Positions 12,468 through 22,996 of a stretch of DNA of 64,000 bases are shown in pieces (the first letter of the stretch is position 1; each line of letters starts with the position of its first letter). The stretch lies in the NCBI RefSeq assembly GCF_030272615.1, contig NC_081411.1, positions 42,831,140 to 42,895,139 of the forward strand, read 5' to 3'. Under the pieces are notes generated by a model. That model was not told the origin of the DNA and ran no database searches. It worked only from the letters and a program-made list of their open reading frames with translations. This DNA is from Cryptomeria japonica. Taxonomy: Eukaryota; Streptophyta; Pinopsida; Cupressales; Cupressaceae. The position numbers were made by a program, and so were the translations under genes.

Positions 12468-13795
12468 TCAGTAGTCCTCAGTAGTCAGTGGCTGATGAGT
12501 GGGATCAGATCGAACCATTAAAGATTCGTAAATAATCCCAGCAAGACCGCCTCCGACAAAAGGGCCAACCCAGTAAATCCAGTGGTGTCTCCATGCCCAG
12601 CTGACCAGAGCAGGGCCAAATGCTCTAGCAGGGTTCATGGAAGCCCCTGAAAATGGTCCTCCTGCGAGAATGTTTGCAGCTACAATAAATCCAATGGCAA
12701 TGGGAGCTATGGTGCCTAATTCACCCCTCTTGGGATCAATGGCCGTCGCATAAACTGTGTAAACCAGACCAAATGTCATTACGATCTCGAACACAACAGC
12801 ATTCCCGTCACCCAAGCCATGAGCCACTCTGAACGCTCCTGTACGCTGCATATCCGCACGAATCACGTCATTATATCTAATTGTATATATACTCTTTGCA
12901 TATGCATATATACATAAATATACATGTATATTATTTTCATTTGTAGACAATAAATAATGCTAGAAAATGTTACTCATTGTATACAAATCACAAGGATTCA
13001 TCATATACTCATTGTATATATACTCTTTTTACATGCATATATACATAAATATACAGGTTCATATGGCTTAAATATTACTTTTATTTGTGGATACAGGGGT
13101 ATTTATGACTAGGAAGTGTTAATCATTGTAAACAGATCACAAGTCATTATATACTCTTTGCACTTGCATATATACACAAATTTCAGGTTCAGATAGCTTA
13201 AATATTATGTCAATTTTTAGATACATGGGTATTTACGTATGCACATGTAAAGCTTAAAGATTGTAAGAAAATAATGGCAGAAAGTCCTACCAGACCGCCC
13301 GTTGTAAAGCGAAGCAGCAAACAAGCGATAACAGCTCCAAGAAGCTGTGCAATCCAGTACAGAAAAGCTCTGAGCAGGGTTATATTTCCACCAACGAGAG
13401 CACCAAAGGTCACAGCAGGGTTGACATGGCCACCAGAAATATTGGCCGCAATTGCAACGGCCACAAACAGAGCTATGCCGTGCGCCAGAGCAATGGCAAC
13501 CAGCCCCGACGGCGTTATGTCTGCACCTCCGGTAAGTTTACCTAAACAAACCCCAAAATTAATCACCAAACCCTAAAGTTTCCAAAAGCAAAACAAAAAA
13601 TGAAAATTCTTCATAATTTTCCTATTCGATTTGCTCTGAAAAAAAAAGTAAGATCTTGTTACCGAACGCCATGACAGCGCCTTCTCCTGCGAATACGAAA
13701 ATCAGCGTCGAAAGAAACTCGGCTATAACAGCTCTGAGAGTGTTGCGATCTGTGGCCTCTTCGGCCCTCCCAAGGGCGAATCTTCCGAGCGGCAT
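12468..13795 (-). CDS. TIP: Tonoplast intrinsic protein aquaporin (TIP3/TIP4-like), three exons
   Basis: Exons on the minus strand: 13795-13663, 13541-13291 and 12845-12468; introns 13662-13542 and 13290-12846 have GT..AG ends. The spliced CDS is 762 nt, 253 aa, normal for a TIP. It forms a water/small-solute channel of the vacuolar membrane with six membrane helices. Both NPA boxes are present (H-V-N-P-A-V in exon 2, S-M-N-P-A-R in exon 3). The selectivity filter reads as His (A-H-G-I-A-L-F), Ile (A-I-G-F-I-V), Ala (S-G-A-S-M-N-P) and Arg, the set typical of TIP3 and TIP4 rather than TIP1 (Val at the last position). The tail H-Q-P-L-x-x-E-D-Y resembles seed TIP3 proteins. The start is the first ATG, giving [15 protein letters not shown]. 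No stop or frame error is seen, so it looks functional. Confidence 0.94.
12879..13245 (-). repeat. Three ~130-bp tandem repeats in TIP intron 2
   Basis: The block around tatatactcttt..gcatatatacat occurs near 12882, 13012 and 13146, offsets about 130 and 134 bp, each followed by diverged copies of the same sequence. They make up most of the 445-nt second intron, leaving the splice sites untouched. Confidence 0.8.
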
Positions 13796-13982
13796 GATTT
13801 CTTCTTTCCTGGCGAAAAATGAAAAGAAAAACCTGAAACAGGATAGATGGGGATTCGACCTCCTGACCTGTCTCTACTACAATCGCGTATGCAGCTAGCA
13901 GAAGCCGCTTTTACATGCAGCCTACACACGAATGAATATGAATTTGGTTTCTTTCGCAGGAATAGCGAAGGCGACACGAAAG

Positions 13983-14339
13983 TTTATACTAGCAAGCCAG
14001 GGTATGTGGACAGCAGGAACGCGCACAGGCTGCCACGTGAAGTAAGCCAGCTCAGTAAAATCTTCGTAACGTTATGTTTTTAAACAAGAAGCCTGTAAAC
14101 CCGCGGTGAAATTCCTGGTTTTTCTCTTTTCAAATCTTGCGAAACTAAAGGTTAAAAATATCAGTAAACAGAACCGCTCTTTTAATCAATTGCAACAGAT
14201 TTTTTCGTCTATCACTTCGCCTTTTGCTCTCCCGTAATTTTGAAAAATTTGAATCGTTTTTCAAGTGGGGATTTTTAGAAGAACGGAAACGTGGCACGCT
14301 AATCACAGTCATCACTCATCAGATATTGTTTCGCCACGT
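13983..14339 (-). promoter_or_regulatory. Putative TIP promoter: TATA box and three ABRE-type ACGTGGC motifs
   Basis: On the minus strand a TATAAA lies at 13988-13983, about 190 nt upstream of the TIP ATG. Upstream of it are three ABRE-core matches ACGTGGC, in either orientation: 14033-14039 (overlapping the G-box CACGTG at 14034-14039), 14289-14295 and 14333-14339. An RY-core CATGCA is at 13914-13919 in the presumed 5' UTR. ABRE plus RY motifs are associated with ABA- and ABI3-controlled seed genes. Function is inferred from motif content only. Confidence 0.55.
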
Positions 14340-14528
14340 AAGCAACTCGGTGGGGTATTAAAATGTGATAAAGGGGCGCTTAAGGCAGCTCTTGATTGGG
14401 TTGTACTTTCCCAACTCTTTGGAGGCATTTTATATCTAATATTCTAAAAAAATTAGTTTTCACTTACAATAATTAAAATTTTGTGGAAAATATTATATAA
14501 TTTGTTAAATGGAATAGTATTTTAATAA

Positions 14529-14684
14529 ATAATATACTATAAATCAATTGGTAAGCAATTTTTTTAATTAATAATTACTTTAACATTTTAAAGAGTACTT
14601 AGAATTATTTTATTTTTCAATAATAATATAATAAATCATGAAAAAAAACAATTTTAAAGATAAACAAAAATAAAAATTACTTTC
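14529..14684 (+). repeat. ~3.0-kb tandem duplication, copy 1, left fragment
   Basis: These 156 bases match 36586-36741 closely, up to the point where the Tat element is inserted. The rest of copy 1 resumes at 33722. Sequence to the left of 14529 is not shared with copy 2, so this is the left duplication edge. It is AT-rich and non-coding. Confidence 0.9.
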
Positions 14685-15172
14685 TGTAGTCACATAAATC
14701 TGTCCATTTTAATTAAATGAATATTTCGTATTTATTTGATTAAAAATCCACTAGCCATAAATTAATTAAATTAATATTTAATTAATTCATCCCCAAACAT
14801 TCTTCTATTAATTAAATAAATTATCCAATTTATTTTAATTAATTCATTAAATCAACTTCCAATCAATTAAATAAATAAAATCTATTTATTTAATTAAATC
14901 CCCTTTTCCTCTTTTAAATAAATTAAATAAAACATTTATTTAAATCATTATCCTCCCCCACTTGCATTTTCCTACAAATGTAACTTGCACACATTTATTA
15001 AAATAAATGAATTTTATTTTTAATAAAATCCTATTTTTCCTCACCCACCAAATCCACTTGCAAAAATCTAATCCCCTTCTAGATTCTTCTAACCCCTTCC
15101 TAATTAGCCTAATCCATCCCCTAATTATTGTCACATTCCTAAGCAAAATGGAGTCACTTCTCAAAGTCTAAA

Positions 15173-15345
15173 AGTCTTTGATAACCATTAAAGGCTTTCA
15201 ACCTTCAACCACTTAATTCCTCAAAGTCTTTGATAACCATTAAAGGCTTTCAACCTTCAACCACTTAAATCCTCAAAGTCTTTGATAACCATTAAAGGCT
15301 TTCCACTTTCAACCACTTAATCCCCAAAGTCTCCAATAACCATTA
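15173..15345 (+). repeat. 52-bp minisatellite inside the LTR
   Basis: The phrase agtctttgataaccattaaa begins at 15173, 15225 and 15277, with a diverged fourth copy at about 15328; spacing is 52, 52 and 51 bp. The same array is present in the 3' LTR (about 32717-32889). It lies upstream of the LTR TATA box, where repeated units could act as enhancer elements (inference). Confidence 0.9.
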
Positions 15346-15711
15346 ATGGTTAATTCAACCTTCCCACATGGTTAAAACATTTGTTTTGACTCAACCTCTA
15401 CCCAACCCAAGGGTCTCATCAAGCCTTCAATGCTTTGACCATGATTATCTCTTAATCATTTGCACAAAGGTTTATCCTTGGATTAATTCCTAATTCAGTG
15501 GGTAATCCTAATTTAGGCTTGACCCTTAGCCTTTAGATAACCATGAGGTCTTCTCAGGCCTTTAATGCCTCCAACCTCTTCTTTCAACCCAACCCTATGT
15601 TGACATTTGTCACCATTTCATTGGTGTCAATTGTGCACATGGATTCCCAACTTTCAAGCTTGACCCTTGATTAAACCATTCAATCCTGGCCATCCATTGC
15701 TCCATTTTTCC

Positions 15712-15719
15712 TATAAATA
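15712..15719 (+). promoter_or_regulatory. LTR TATA box
   Basis: TATAAATA lies 1,027 bp into the LTR in a C/T-rich context and is conserved at 33256-33263 in the 3' LTR. Transcription of the element would start roughly 30 bases downstream (inference). Confidence 0.65.
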
Positions 15720-16174
15720 AAGCCCATTCCTTCATAAACCAGATCCTGAAAACTTGTAAGCATTTAGACTATAGACATTTTTAGAGAGCATTTAGCATAG
15801 CATAACTAAATCTTGTCTTTTTGGTTAAAATACATCATTTTAGCATTAAATTAGCTTTTCATTTCATATTTCGAGCTATACTACAATCTCAATCCTCCAT
15901 AAGCATCCATAGTGCAAAAAGCTGCTGAGAGCTACACTATTTTGGAACTTGGAGAGGAGAGGAACAAGGGAGAAGGAGCTAATATCATGCTAAGAGATAG
16001 TTGGAGATGTCTCATTATCTTTACTTCTTTAGTTAGATTCATTTGCATGTTTTTAGTGTCTCTTTTGGAATGCCTTCATATGTTTTAGTTTCAGATTGAC
16101 TAACGCTAATGCTTTGTGTGTTTTGTGTTGTTTGATCTTAAACTAGCCATTGTGCCATTTAGGAGGGCATCATT

Positions 16175-16213
16175 TGGTGAACCCGACGTGAATCGAACAC
16201 GCAACCTTCTGAT
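16175..16213 (+). promoter_or_regulatory. Primer binding site, tRNA-Trp(CCA), very long match
   Basis: Two bases after the 5' LTR, a sequence starting TGGTGAACCCGACGTG continues as the reverse complement of the plant cytosolic tRNA-Trp 3' half, as I remember that tRNA. About 39 nt match, covering the CCA end, acceptor strand, T-arm and variable loop. Primer sites are usually 12-18 nt. The tRNA primes minus-strand DNA synthesis. The identity of the tRNA is recalled knowledge, not a computed search. Confidence 0.85.
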
Positions 16214-16270
16214 ACTTGTTTTTAAAAATTAACAATTTTGCTTGTTGAAACTGCCACACAGGTCGCGCTT

Positions 16271-16543
16271 CGGCGCTATTAAACTCGTTCTAGCGCTATT
16301 GCAACATTTTCTTTTAGCGCTATTGCCCATATAATAGCACTAATGAAAAAGTTTTAGCGCTACTGATTCCATTCTGGCGCGTTTGTCATAGTTCTAGCGC
16401 TATTGAAACTATTCCAGCGCTTTTGACGTTTCGGATTTTTCTATTGTTTTAGCGCTACTATGTAAAATAGCGCTTTTGCGACTGCAGAGTAGCGCTATTG
16501 TATTAATTAGCGCTTTTGTCTAAAAAGCAGAATAGCGCTATTG
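16271..16543 (+). repeat. Phased array of TAGCGCTATTG motifs in the sense leader
   Basis: Thirteen copies of T-AGCGCT-WYTG or close variants start at 16271, 16291, 16315, 16335, 16355, 16375, 16395, 16415, 16450, 16468, 16490, 16508 and 16533. Spacings are 20, 24, 20, 20, 20, 20, 20, 35, 18, 22, 18 and 25. The sequences between copies are unrelated, so this is a spaced-motif array rather than an ordinary tandem repeat. AGCGCT is itself a palindrome. A matching array in the opposite orientation lies at 31360-31665. Confidence 0.93.
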
Positions 16544-16544
16544 T

Positions 16545-19012
16545 GACAGAGTGTTGTCCAATTCGCTTTGTAACCAAAAAATCAGAATTTAGGCTTGTGT
16601 AAGCCCACACTAACATTTGACCATTGATTGTGTGCAGGTTCTAATCTTTTTTGTGTGCAGGGGAAGGAGTTAGTAGATGCTTTACAATCTTTCTTTTTAC
16701 TTTCTTTCAAAAGTTGGTTAAAAAGAATCCATTTTTTTTTTCTTTCTTGCACAAGTTAAAATCAACCTCACATTTTACTTGGGAGTGCATAAAAATGAAC
16801 TGAAAACTTGTTTTCGGTGCTTAAAAAGAACATTCATCTTTCTTTTATTGCAAAGTAAAAAGATCAACAAATTTTGCTTTCATTGCAAGTTAGGGATACA
16901 TTTTGTTTTGGTGCTTAAAATCAACAAAACAAATTTTCTTTCTTGCATCAAACTTAAAAATCACAATCCACACTTCAAATTTTTGGTGCAGTAAAAAGAA
17001 CAATCCACTTGTCTTGATTTTTTGGCAAAAACAAATTTTCCTTCCAGCAAAACGTGTTTTTCATTAAGTTGACCAGGATTTCTAAATTCTAGATTACAAA
17101 ACACATTGTCTTTGAAGTTAAAAACAACACCATGACTGTCGGAGCAACATCTCCAAAGTAGTTAGATCATCTTTGCAAATGTTGGATTAAAAAGAACAAG
17201 TGAATTTCGTGTTTGGCACACTTGTGCAAAAAGTCAGTCGAGTGGTCCTACCTCTAACACACACTATCCTCTCCCTTGGCTCTCGTGGTCCTAGGTGCAA
17301 GAGAAAAGTGTTAGTAACACTCAAAATTTTATCTTTTTAAGAGAGGCCTGCCAAGGGATCGATACTCTTGGGAACGACCTCGAGCAGTAAATCCTTCGAG
17401 CCGCTATAGAAATCAGGTGAGAGCGAAAGCTGTAGCCTTGGGTATAGCTGTTCCTACAGTGTAACTGGCCGAAAGGACAAATGGGCCCCACCACCAGTTA
17501 CAAGGCTCTTAAGTGAGTCACTGCAGAATGAACTTATGTCCAAAGCCATCGAACATGACTAAACACCTTTAAGTAGTAGCCCACCTGTTCTATTGATTGA
17601 GGATATTTGAGGTATAATTTAGTGCAAGAGCATAGAAGGTTTTGCTCCCAAGATACTCACCATACATATTTCCTTGAGTAGAAACATAGCTTTTTGAAAA
17701 GTCACTTGTGGCCTGATAAAAGTGGTGACTCCCCCATCATAGGGATCATCTATTTGTTATGCTCGTGCAAGACTTAGTATATCACATCCTTACCTGCCAC
17801 GGCGGGATTCATAAGGTATGTAGTACCAAAGTCGAAGAAATATCAAGATGTGGGCTAAATTTATCGCAACTGGCCATTTGACCATAGGGATAAAAAGTGT
17901 TTGAAGTGTGTTCGTTTTACAGACCTAGTGCAAATTGAGCCGACTTCAGGCTTTGGAATTACACCTTAAAATAAATCTAAAGGAAGGGTCAAAAACAAGT
18001 CCAAGAATTGGGTTGATCTAGACCCATACTCATTTGTGCCTTTAGGGCAACATTCTAGTGTTTGTGTGCTTGCTTTGTTTTCTTGTCAAAGAAAAATCAG
18101 AAAAAATCACTTCCCAAAAACAAAGTATTCATCCAACATTTCTCAAAAACAAAAGTACCAAAAACAAAGGGCAAACAACAAAGAAACACATTTTATGACC
18201 ATTCTTCACATCTTGCAAAAGAAGAAGTGTCATCAGAATATCACCTTGAAAAGGAGACCACTAAGCTCAAAGGCTTTGATCAAAAGGAGGAAATTCTTCT
18301 ATCTCAATAGACAAATTTTTGTCTCACATAGAGTCTTTCTACATTGCATGCGTCTATACCTTCAAGGAAAAACAAACAAGTTTGATTCAGAATCATTGAA
18401 TCATAGAGCTTTTATGCAATATAGAGCTCTGAGTTATCACAAAAATCAAGGAGGAAAGATTAATCCCAGTTTCTTCCCAAACATCTGTATCACCTACAAC
18501 ACAGCTTGAGAAGTGTCACCAACGCCTGAAAGGGAAGAGGTAGAGTTTGTTCCATTTGTAACACAAAGTTTTTATTGAAGTTGAAAACAAAACATCCATC
18601 ATCTCATTCATTCATCATCACTTCATCATCAATCCATCCCAACTCTCAAAACATTAAGAGGTTCTTGTCCCAAGTTCTCTTTTAGATATTGCTTGAAATC
18701 AAACACATCACATCACTTTTAGATTGTTTCTACATCTAGGATAAGCTCATCCTAAGAGACACATCTACGCAGGTTAAAACTAGTTCATGAGTGAATCCTC
18801 TCATTGCTAGGTAGTTAAATCTGTAACACATCTCAGATTTCTCTACACCTTATCACATCCAAAATCATCAAAACAAACAAGCAATTCAAAGAAAGAATTC
18901 TGGTTACATTTACCTTTAGAGTGCTAGAGATCTACAATCCACTAATCATCCATCTTTCATCGAACAACTCATCATCATCTTCAACCAACTTCAACACAAA
19001 CTTGCAAACAAA
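16545..19012 (+). other. Long 5' leader of Tat element 1
   Basis: About 2.5 kb between the motif array and the gag start without a supported ORF; the open frame at 18036-18509 is Lys/Gln-rich without motifs and looks like chance. The segment 17340-17960 is GC-richer and less repetitive than its surroundings and may be structured RNA. A CAG|GTGAG splice-donor-like site lies at about 17415-17422. Ogre-type relatives splice an intron from their transcript, so an intron here is possible but unproven. Confidence 0.5.
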
Positions 19013-19879
19013 ATGGCTCAAACCCGATCGCGATCAAGGCAACGAGAAATAGAAATTGAGGAAGAAGAGGACAACCTCAATGAATTTCAAGAAGCACTTG
19101 GAGGAAATGTAAATGATGAAAACCCAAGTAGTCCCACTCCTTCAACAATCGAAAGGGTTCAGCATAACCCTCACTTTAACAGATTGTTTGATGAAATTCT
19201 CAGAAGCAATGCGGATGCTCACTTCTTAAAACTCGCTCAAGAAGGAGCCAAACTCCCCTCTGACTTTGATCTTGCCCAATTAAGACAAGCATCCGAAAGA
19301 CAAAGTCGCCATGAGGAGGAAAGGGGTAGAAATCAAATCAGATATAACATTCCTCGAGGTAACCCACCACCACCTCCTCCAAATGAAATGGAGATGTTGC
19401 GGCAACAAGTCGAGAATCTCGCCCAACAACTTCATAGTGGTGTTAAGACCAATCAATTTTCACTTAACGACATCTGTCCCTATCCATTTGATAGGAATCT
19501 TTATATGCCACCCTTTCCACGCGGGTTCGAAACACCCAAATTTGAAAAATATAGAGGAAAAGGGGATCCCCGTGATCATGTCCGAGAATTTCATTCCGCT
19601 TGTCTTGAAGTGGCTTATGAGGACACATACCTAATGCGCCTTTTTCCCCAAAGCTTGGGAGGAACAACCACATCATGGTTTTCCCGACTTCCAGGTGGCA
19701 TTAGAACATTTGAGGAACTCATCCAGAAGTTCCTATCTCATTACTCATATAACATTGAACGCGACATCACCATGGCTGATCTATGCAACACCAAACAAAA
19801 ACCAGGTGAATTATTCTCAGTATTCCTGCAACGATGGCGCCAAATGTCTAGCAGACGTTCTCTTCAATTACTTGAATGA
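19013..19879 (+). pseudogene. Gag, N-terminal part (Retrotrans_gag domain)
   Basis: 288 codons before the first stop. Residues 1-60 are charged and low complexity. A Pro-rich patch (P-P-P-P-P-P) is near residue 118, followed by a short coiled-coil-like stretch M-E-M-L-R-Q-Q-V-E-N-L. From about residue 175 the Retrotrans_gag (PF03732) pattern begins: F-E-K-Y-R-G-K-G-D-P-R-D-H-V, then W-F-S-R-L-P and F-L-Q-R-W-R. The family forms the virus-like particle in which reverse transcription takes place. The stop at 19877 falls just after the F-L-Q-R-W-R region; the same frame continues at 19880 with clear Gag sequence. Confidence 0.9.
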
Positions 19880-21565
19880 GAACTAGTGGAAATTTTCATT
19901 TCCAACTTAAACGAAGAAATGGAATTTCACCTGGATGTCAAAGACACAGATTCTTTTAACGATATGATCACCAAGGGTATAAAATGTGAAAGGGCACTCA
20001 TCAAAAAAGGACTCATCAAAATCTTTAATGAACCAAAAGATGCTCCTCGCCCGCGCTTCAATAGTGATAAACCAAATTTCTGGAACAAGAATAAAAATAT
20101 CGTCAACGATGGGGTTGTGGATGCTCGGACTATCCAAAATGCACAACCTATGGTTCGGTTTGTAGGACAAAATCCTCCACCACAAAATAACACAAATGTT
20201 CCTTCCAATCAAGGTCGCATCACATCTCATGATGAACCAAGACCTCGTCAGCAAAAACAAAAACGAACATACACTCCATTAGGGGAACCCATTGAAACAG
20301 TGATGCGACAACTCATTTCTCAGAATTTGATCACTCTACCTAAGCTATCAAACTATGAGCCTCAAGTCAAACCGGCATGGTGGAGAGATACTAAACACTG
20401 TGAGTTCCATCAAGGAAGAGGACATAAGACAAGTAATTGTCACCAATTGAAAGATCTCACTCAAGATCTTATTGATCGAGGAGAAATTGAGATTGAAGGA
20501 CATGATCCAAAAATGACAAATAATGATCACCTGATGTTCAAAAATCCACTTCCATCACAAGATCAAAGGGGTCCTTCCACTTCCAGGCGAGGCACCGATA
20601 CCACTGATTATACGCAGGCTGCGTATAACTACACTGTAAATCACCTGTATGATGCCAGTGAACAAATTGCAACTATAACCTTCAAAAATCCCACCGCCAA
20701 TTGCAATGTTGTTACGCGTCACGGCAAAGTCACCATCAAGGCAGCTCCACAAGGCACCCCCTCCGCCCCAAACCAATATAACCTTGTGGAACAATTAGAC
20801 AAGACCCCTGCGCTCATATCCATTTTAGAGCTATTGCGCCTATCGCCATCTCATAAAACAATCTTGGATCAAGCACTCCAAGAGGCGTCAGTCCCTGCAA
20901 ACCTGAATACAGACCAGTTTCAAGCCATGGTTGGAAATCTAAAGTCATCACCTTGTCTCACTTTTTCCGAAAGTGACAACTCTTCTTTCCAACAACCTCA
21001 TAATGCTTCACTACACATTGAAGGCTTTATCAACCAACACAGGATCAAGCGAGTCTTGATAGATAATGGAGCAGGCCTAAACATTTGTACACTGCAGTTA
21101 GTCACAGCATTGGGATATGCAATAGAATCAGTGGATCCTCGCAAGAAGATCACCATCAAGGCCTATGATGATGCAAAGCGGTCATCCAAAGGAGCTGTGG
21201 TACTACCGATCCGAGTGGGCCCTATGGTAAAGCACATCATCTGTCAGGTTCTGGACCTTCCTCTGCCATATAATCTATTATTAGGGAGACCTTGGATACA
21301 TGCCATGCAAGCCGTTTCATCTACCTACCATCAATGTATCAAGTTCCCACATAATGGTGCAGAGATCACAATCCTGGGCGATGCAAATCCCTTTGCTTTT
21401 TGCCATAATATCAGTCATCAACCAGAGATTACTGTCCCTAATAATAGGGAAGCCATTTCCTCCACATCATATGTAAATCCCGCCTCTCTTGCCAGTTCGA
21501 ACACCCCTATACCCAAGCAAGAAAAGCTTAAAATGAAAGTCGCAGAGGAAGGTCCCGGAGAATAA
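19880..21565 (+). pseudogene. Gag C-terminus, zinc-knuckle-like motif and aspartic protease
   Basis: Continues the Gag frame. A C-E-F-H-x4-G-H-x4-C motif (20399-20440) resembles the degenerate zinc knuckle of Tat/Athila-type elements. The retropepsin-like protease begins near 21000: the active-site loop is L-I-D-N-G-A-G (D at 21062-21064), and L-L-L-G-R-P-W-I-H follows near 21270. Most retropepsins have D-S/T-G; the second Tat element in this window has D-G-G, so the loop is variable in this lineage. The protease cleaves the polyprotein during particle maturation. The piece ends at TAA 21563-21565, after which the frame continues. Confidence 0.88.
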
Positions 21566-22996
21566 AATTTGAGTCAACTCTTTTGTGTGGGACAGATGCC
21601 CACTTCCCCTAGAACATATGGTAAACCACAACAGTTACTCCAGCAACCATTAATCATTCCTGCATGTGCCTTGACGCCTTTCATCCTTGGAAAGAGTCAA
21701 GAGGAAGAGACACAAGATGAGGACCTAGCGGAATGGATCTATAAAGATCCCATCACCACTGATAAACCGCAAGTTACACTTCCTACGGAACAGTATGGCA
21801 AAGGCCTCCTCATTATGCAAAGAATGGGGTATGATGGTCAGAGTGCTTTGGGATCCTGCAAACAAGGACGACATGAACCGCTGCTACCAGAATTCAAGCC
21901 CAAAGGCAATACAGGCCTAGGCTTTGAAAAAGAGATCCTTCCTAAACTCAGATTCAAAGGAAAACCCAGCAAACCATTTTGCCCACCTACTGCAAAGAGG
22001 ACACCTTTCATAATCAAAGCACCATCAAGCACTATCACCACTGCCCCATCGAGGCTCACGACTCCACCGCAACCATCTACAATACCAACCATCTCACCTA
22101 GCGAACCAGTAAGCCCATCAGCAACACCATTTGTCGCAACAACTGTATCAGAACCCGCAGCAGCATCTATGGCACCACCCATTCCAACAGAAGCCACTAA
22201 ATCAACCCTGTCAATACTTCCAGTGACAAATCCTTTAATCCCCATCACGATTCCTGCAGCACCAATCACCTCAAAAGTACATAAACCAATCACACCTACA
22301 GTATTCAACTCCAGCGACATCCCAGTATGGTATAGCAATCGGATGCTGGAAAGTGATTCAGAGACCGACTCACATGAGTGGGAATTTGATTCTGTACAAC
22401 TTAACACTTCAGATGAGGAAGACACATCACCACCTCCGCCACGCAAAGACATCCCTGTTTACGGAGAAGCACAGATAAAGACCACTTGGGTACCTAAGCT
22501 GGAAACATCTTCCACAGACCCTACATCTCATCCTACACCTGATTCTGACAGGGAGAGTACCATCAATGACCTTCACCACACTGTCTTAACCCTCACGGAT
22601 ACATCTCCTGCACTTAACCTAATCGATGAAGTAATGCCCATTATCCACCCTGAACTCATCGAATGGAACCAATCAAATCCCCCATGTCTTGACCTCTTCC
22701 AAAACGATGAGGCTATCATTGACTTTTTGGAATTAAGGGATAATCTACCAAGCGAGGATCACAAAGCTGGATTCGCCATTCAACTTAATAGCGCAGCATA
22801 CTTCGGGGCGGATGCCAAACCCTTCAGCTGCAAAAATATAACATTAAAACATGGATCTTCCAGTGAAAACCACACTGTGGCACTATTTGATCCGACAACA
22901 GTAAAAAGAAAGAGCGTATCCAAGGGTGAAAACCTCTCTGAGGCGCCTGAGGATGAAGGGTTTGACATTCTCCCTGCTAGTACACAACAGGAATGA
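21566..22996 (+). pseudogene. G-patch-like motif and Pro/Thr/Ser-rich linker between protease and RT
   Basis: Near residue 75 a Gly-spaced motif Y-G-K-G-L-L-I-M-Q-R-M-G-Y, followed by G-L-G-F, matches the G-patch pattern (an RNA-binding or helicase-partner motif that also follows the protease of betaretroviruses). The remaining 370 codons are rich in Pro, Ser, Thr and acidic residues and look disordered. Element 2 has the same motif at the equivalent place (about 63150-63290, Y-K-M-I-Q-H-M-G-Y), which supports it being a real component. The G-patch name rests on pattern recognition only. Confidence 0.65.

Larger units (their letters stand above)
14685..16172 (+). repeat. 5' LTR of Tat element 1
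   Basis: 1,488 bp, starting tgtagtcaca and ending gggcatca, matched across its whole length by 32229-33716 with a constant offset of 17,544. The first 260 bases are very AT-rich. A TATA box lies at 15712-15719 and a 52-bp minisatellite at 15173-15345. The U3/R/U5 limits are not determined. Confidence 0.96.

Noticed and set aside
13274-13576. 100-codon plus-strand ORF over the aquaporin
   Set aside because: It lies opposite to exon 2 of a clear TIP gene and has no similarity of its own that I recognise.
13723-13977. 84-codon minus-strand ORF upstream of and overlapping TIP exon 1
   Set aside because: It is in a different frame from the TIP start, covers the presumed 5' UTR and has no motif; a regulatory upstream ORF cannot be excluded but is not supported.
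16175-16240. tRNA-Trp gene
   Set aside because: Only the 3' part of the tRNA is matched and in reverse complement, at the exact position of an LTR primer site; no anticodon arm or 5' half is present.
16271-16543. CRISPR-like repeat-spacer array
   Set aside because: The motif is about 11 bp, the genome is a plant nuclear one, the array lies in a retrotransposon leader and there are no cas genes.
18036-18509. Upstream ORF1 of Ogre type in the Tat leader
   Set aside because: The translation is Lys/Gln/His-rich without a domain or plausible codon use; it overlaps another random frame. No equivalent can be checked in element 2.
21838-22452. 204-codon ORF on the minus strand
   Set aside because: It is the shadow of the Pro/Ser/Thr-rich linker of the polyprotein: its Gly/Val/Ser content follows from the complementary codons.
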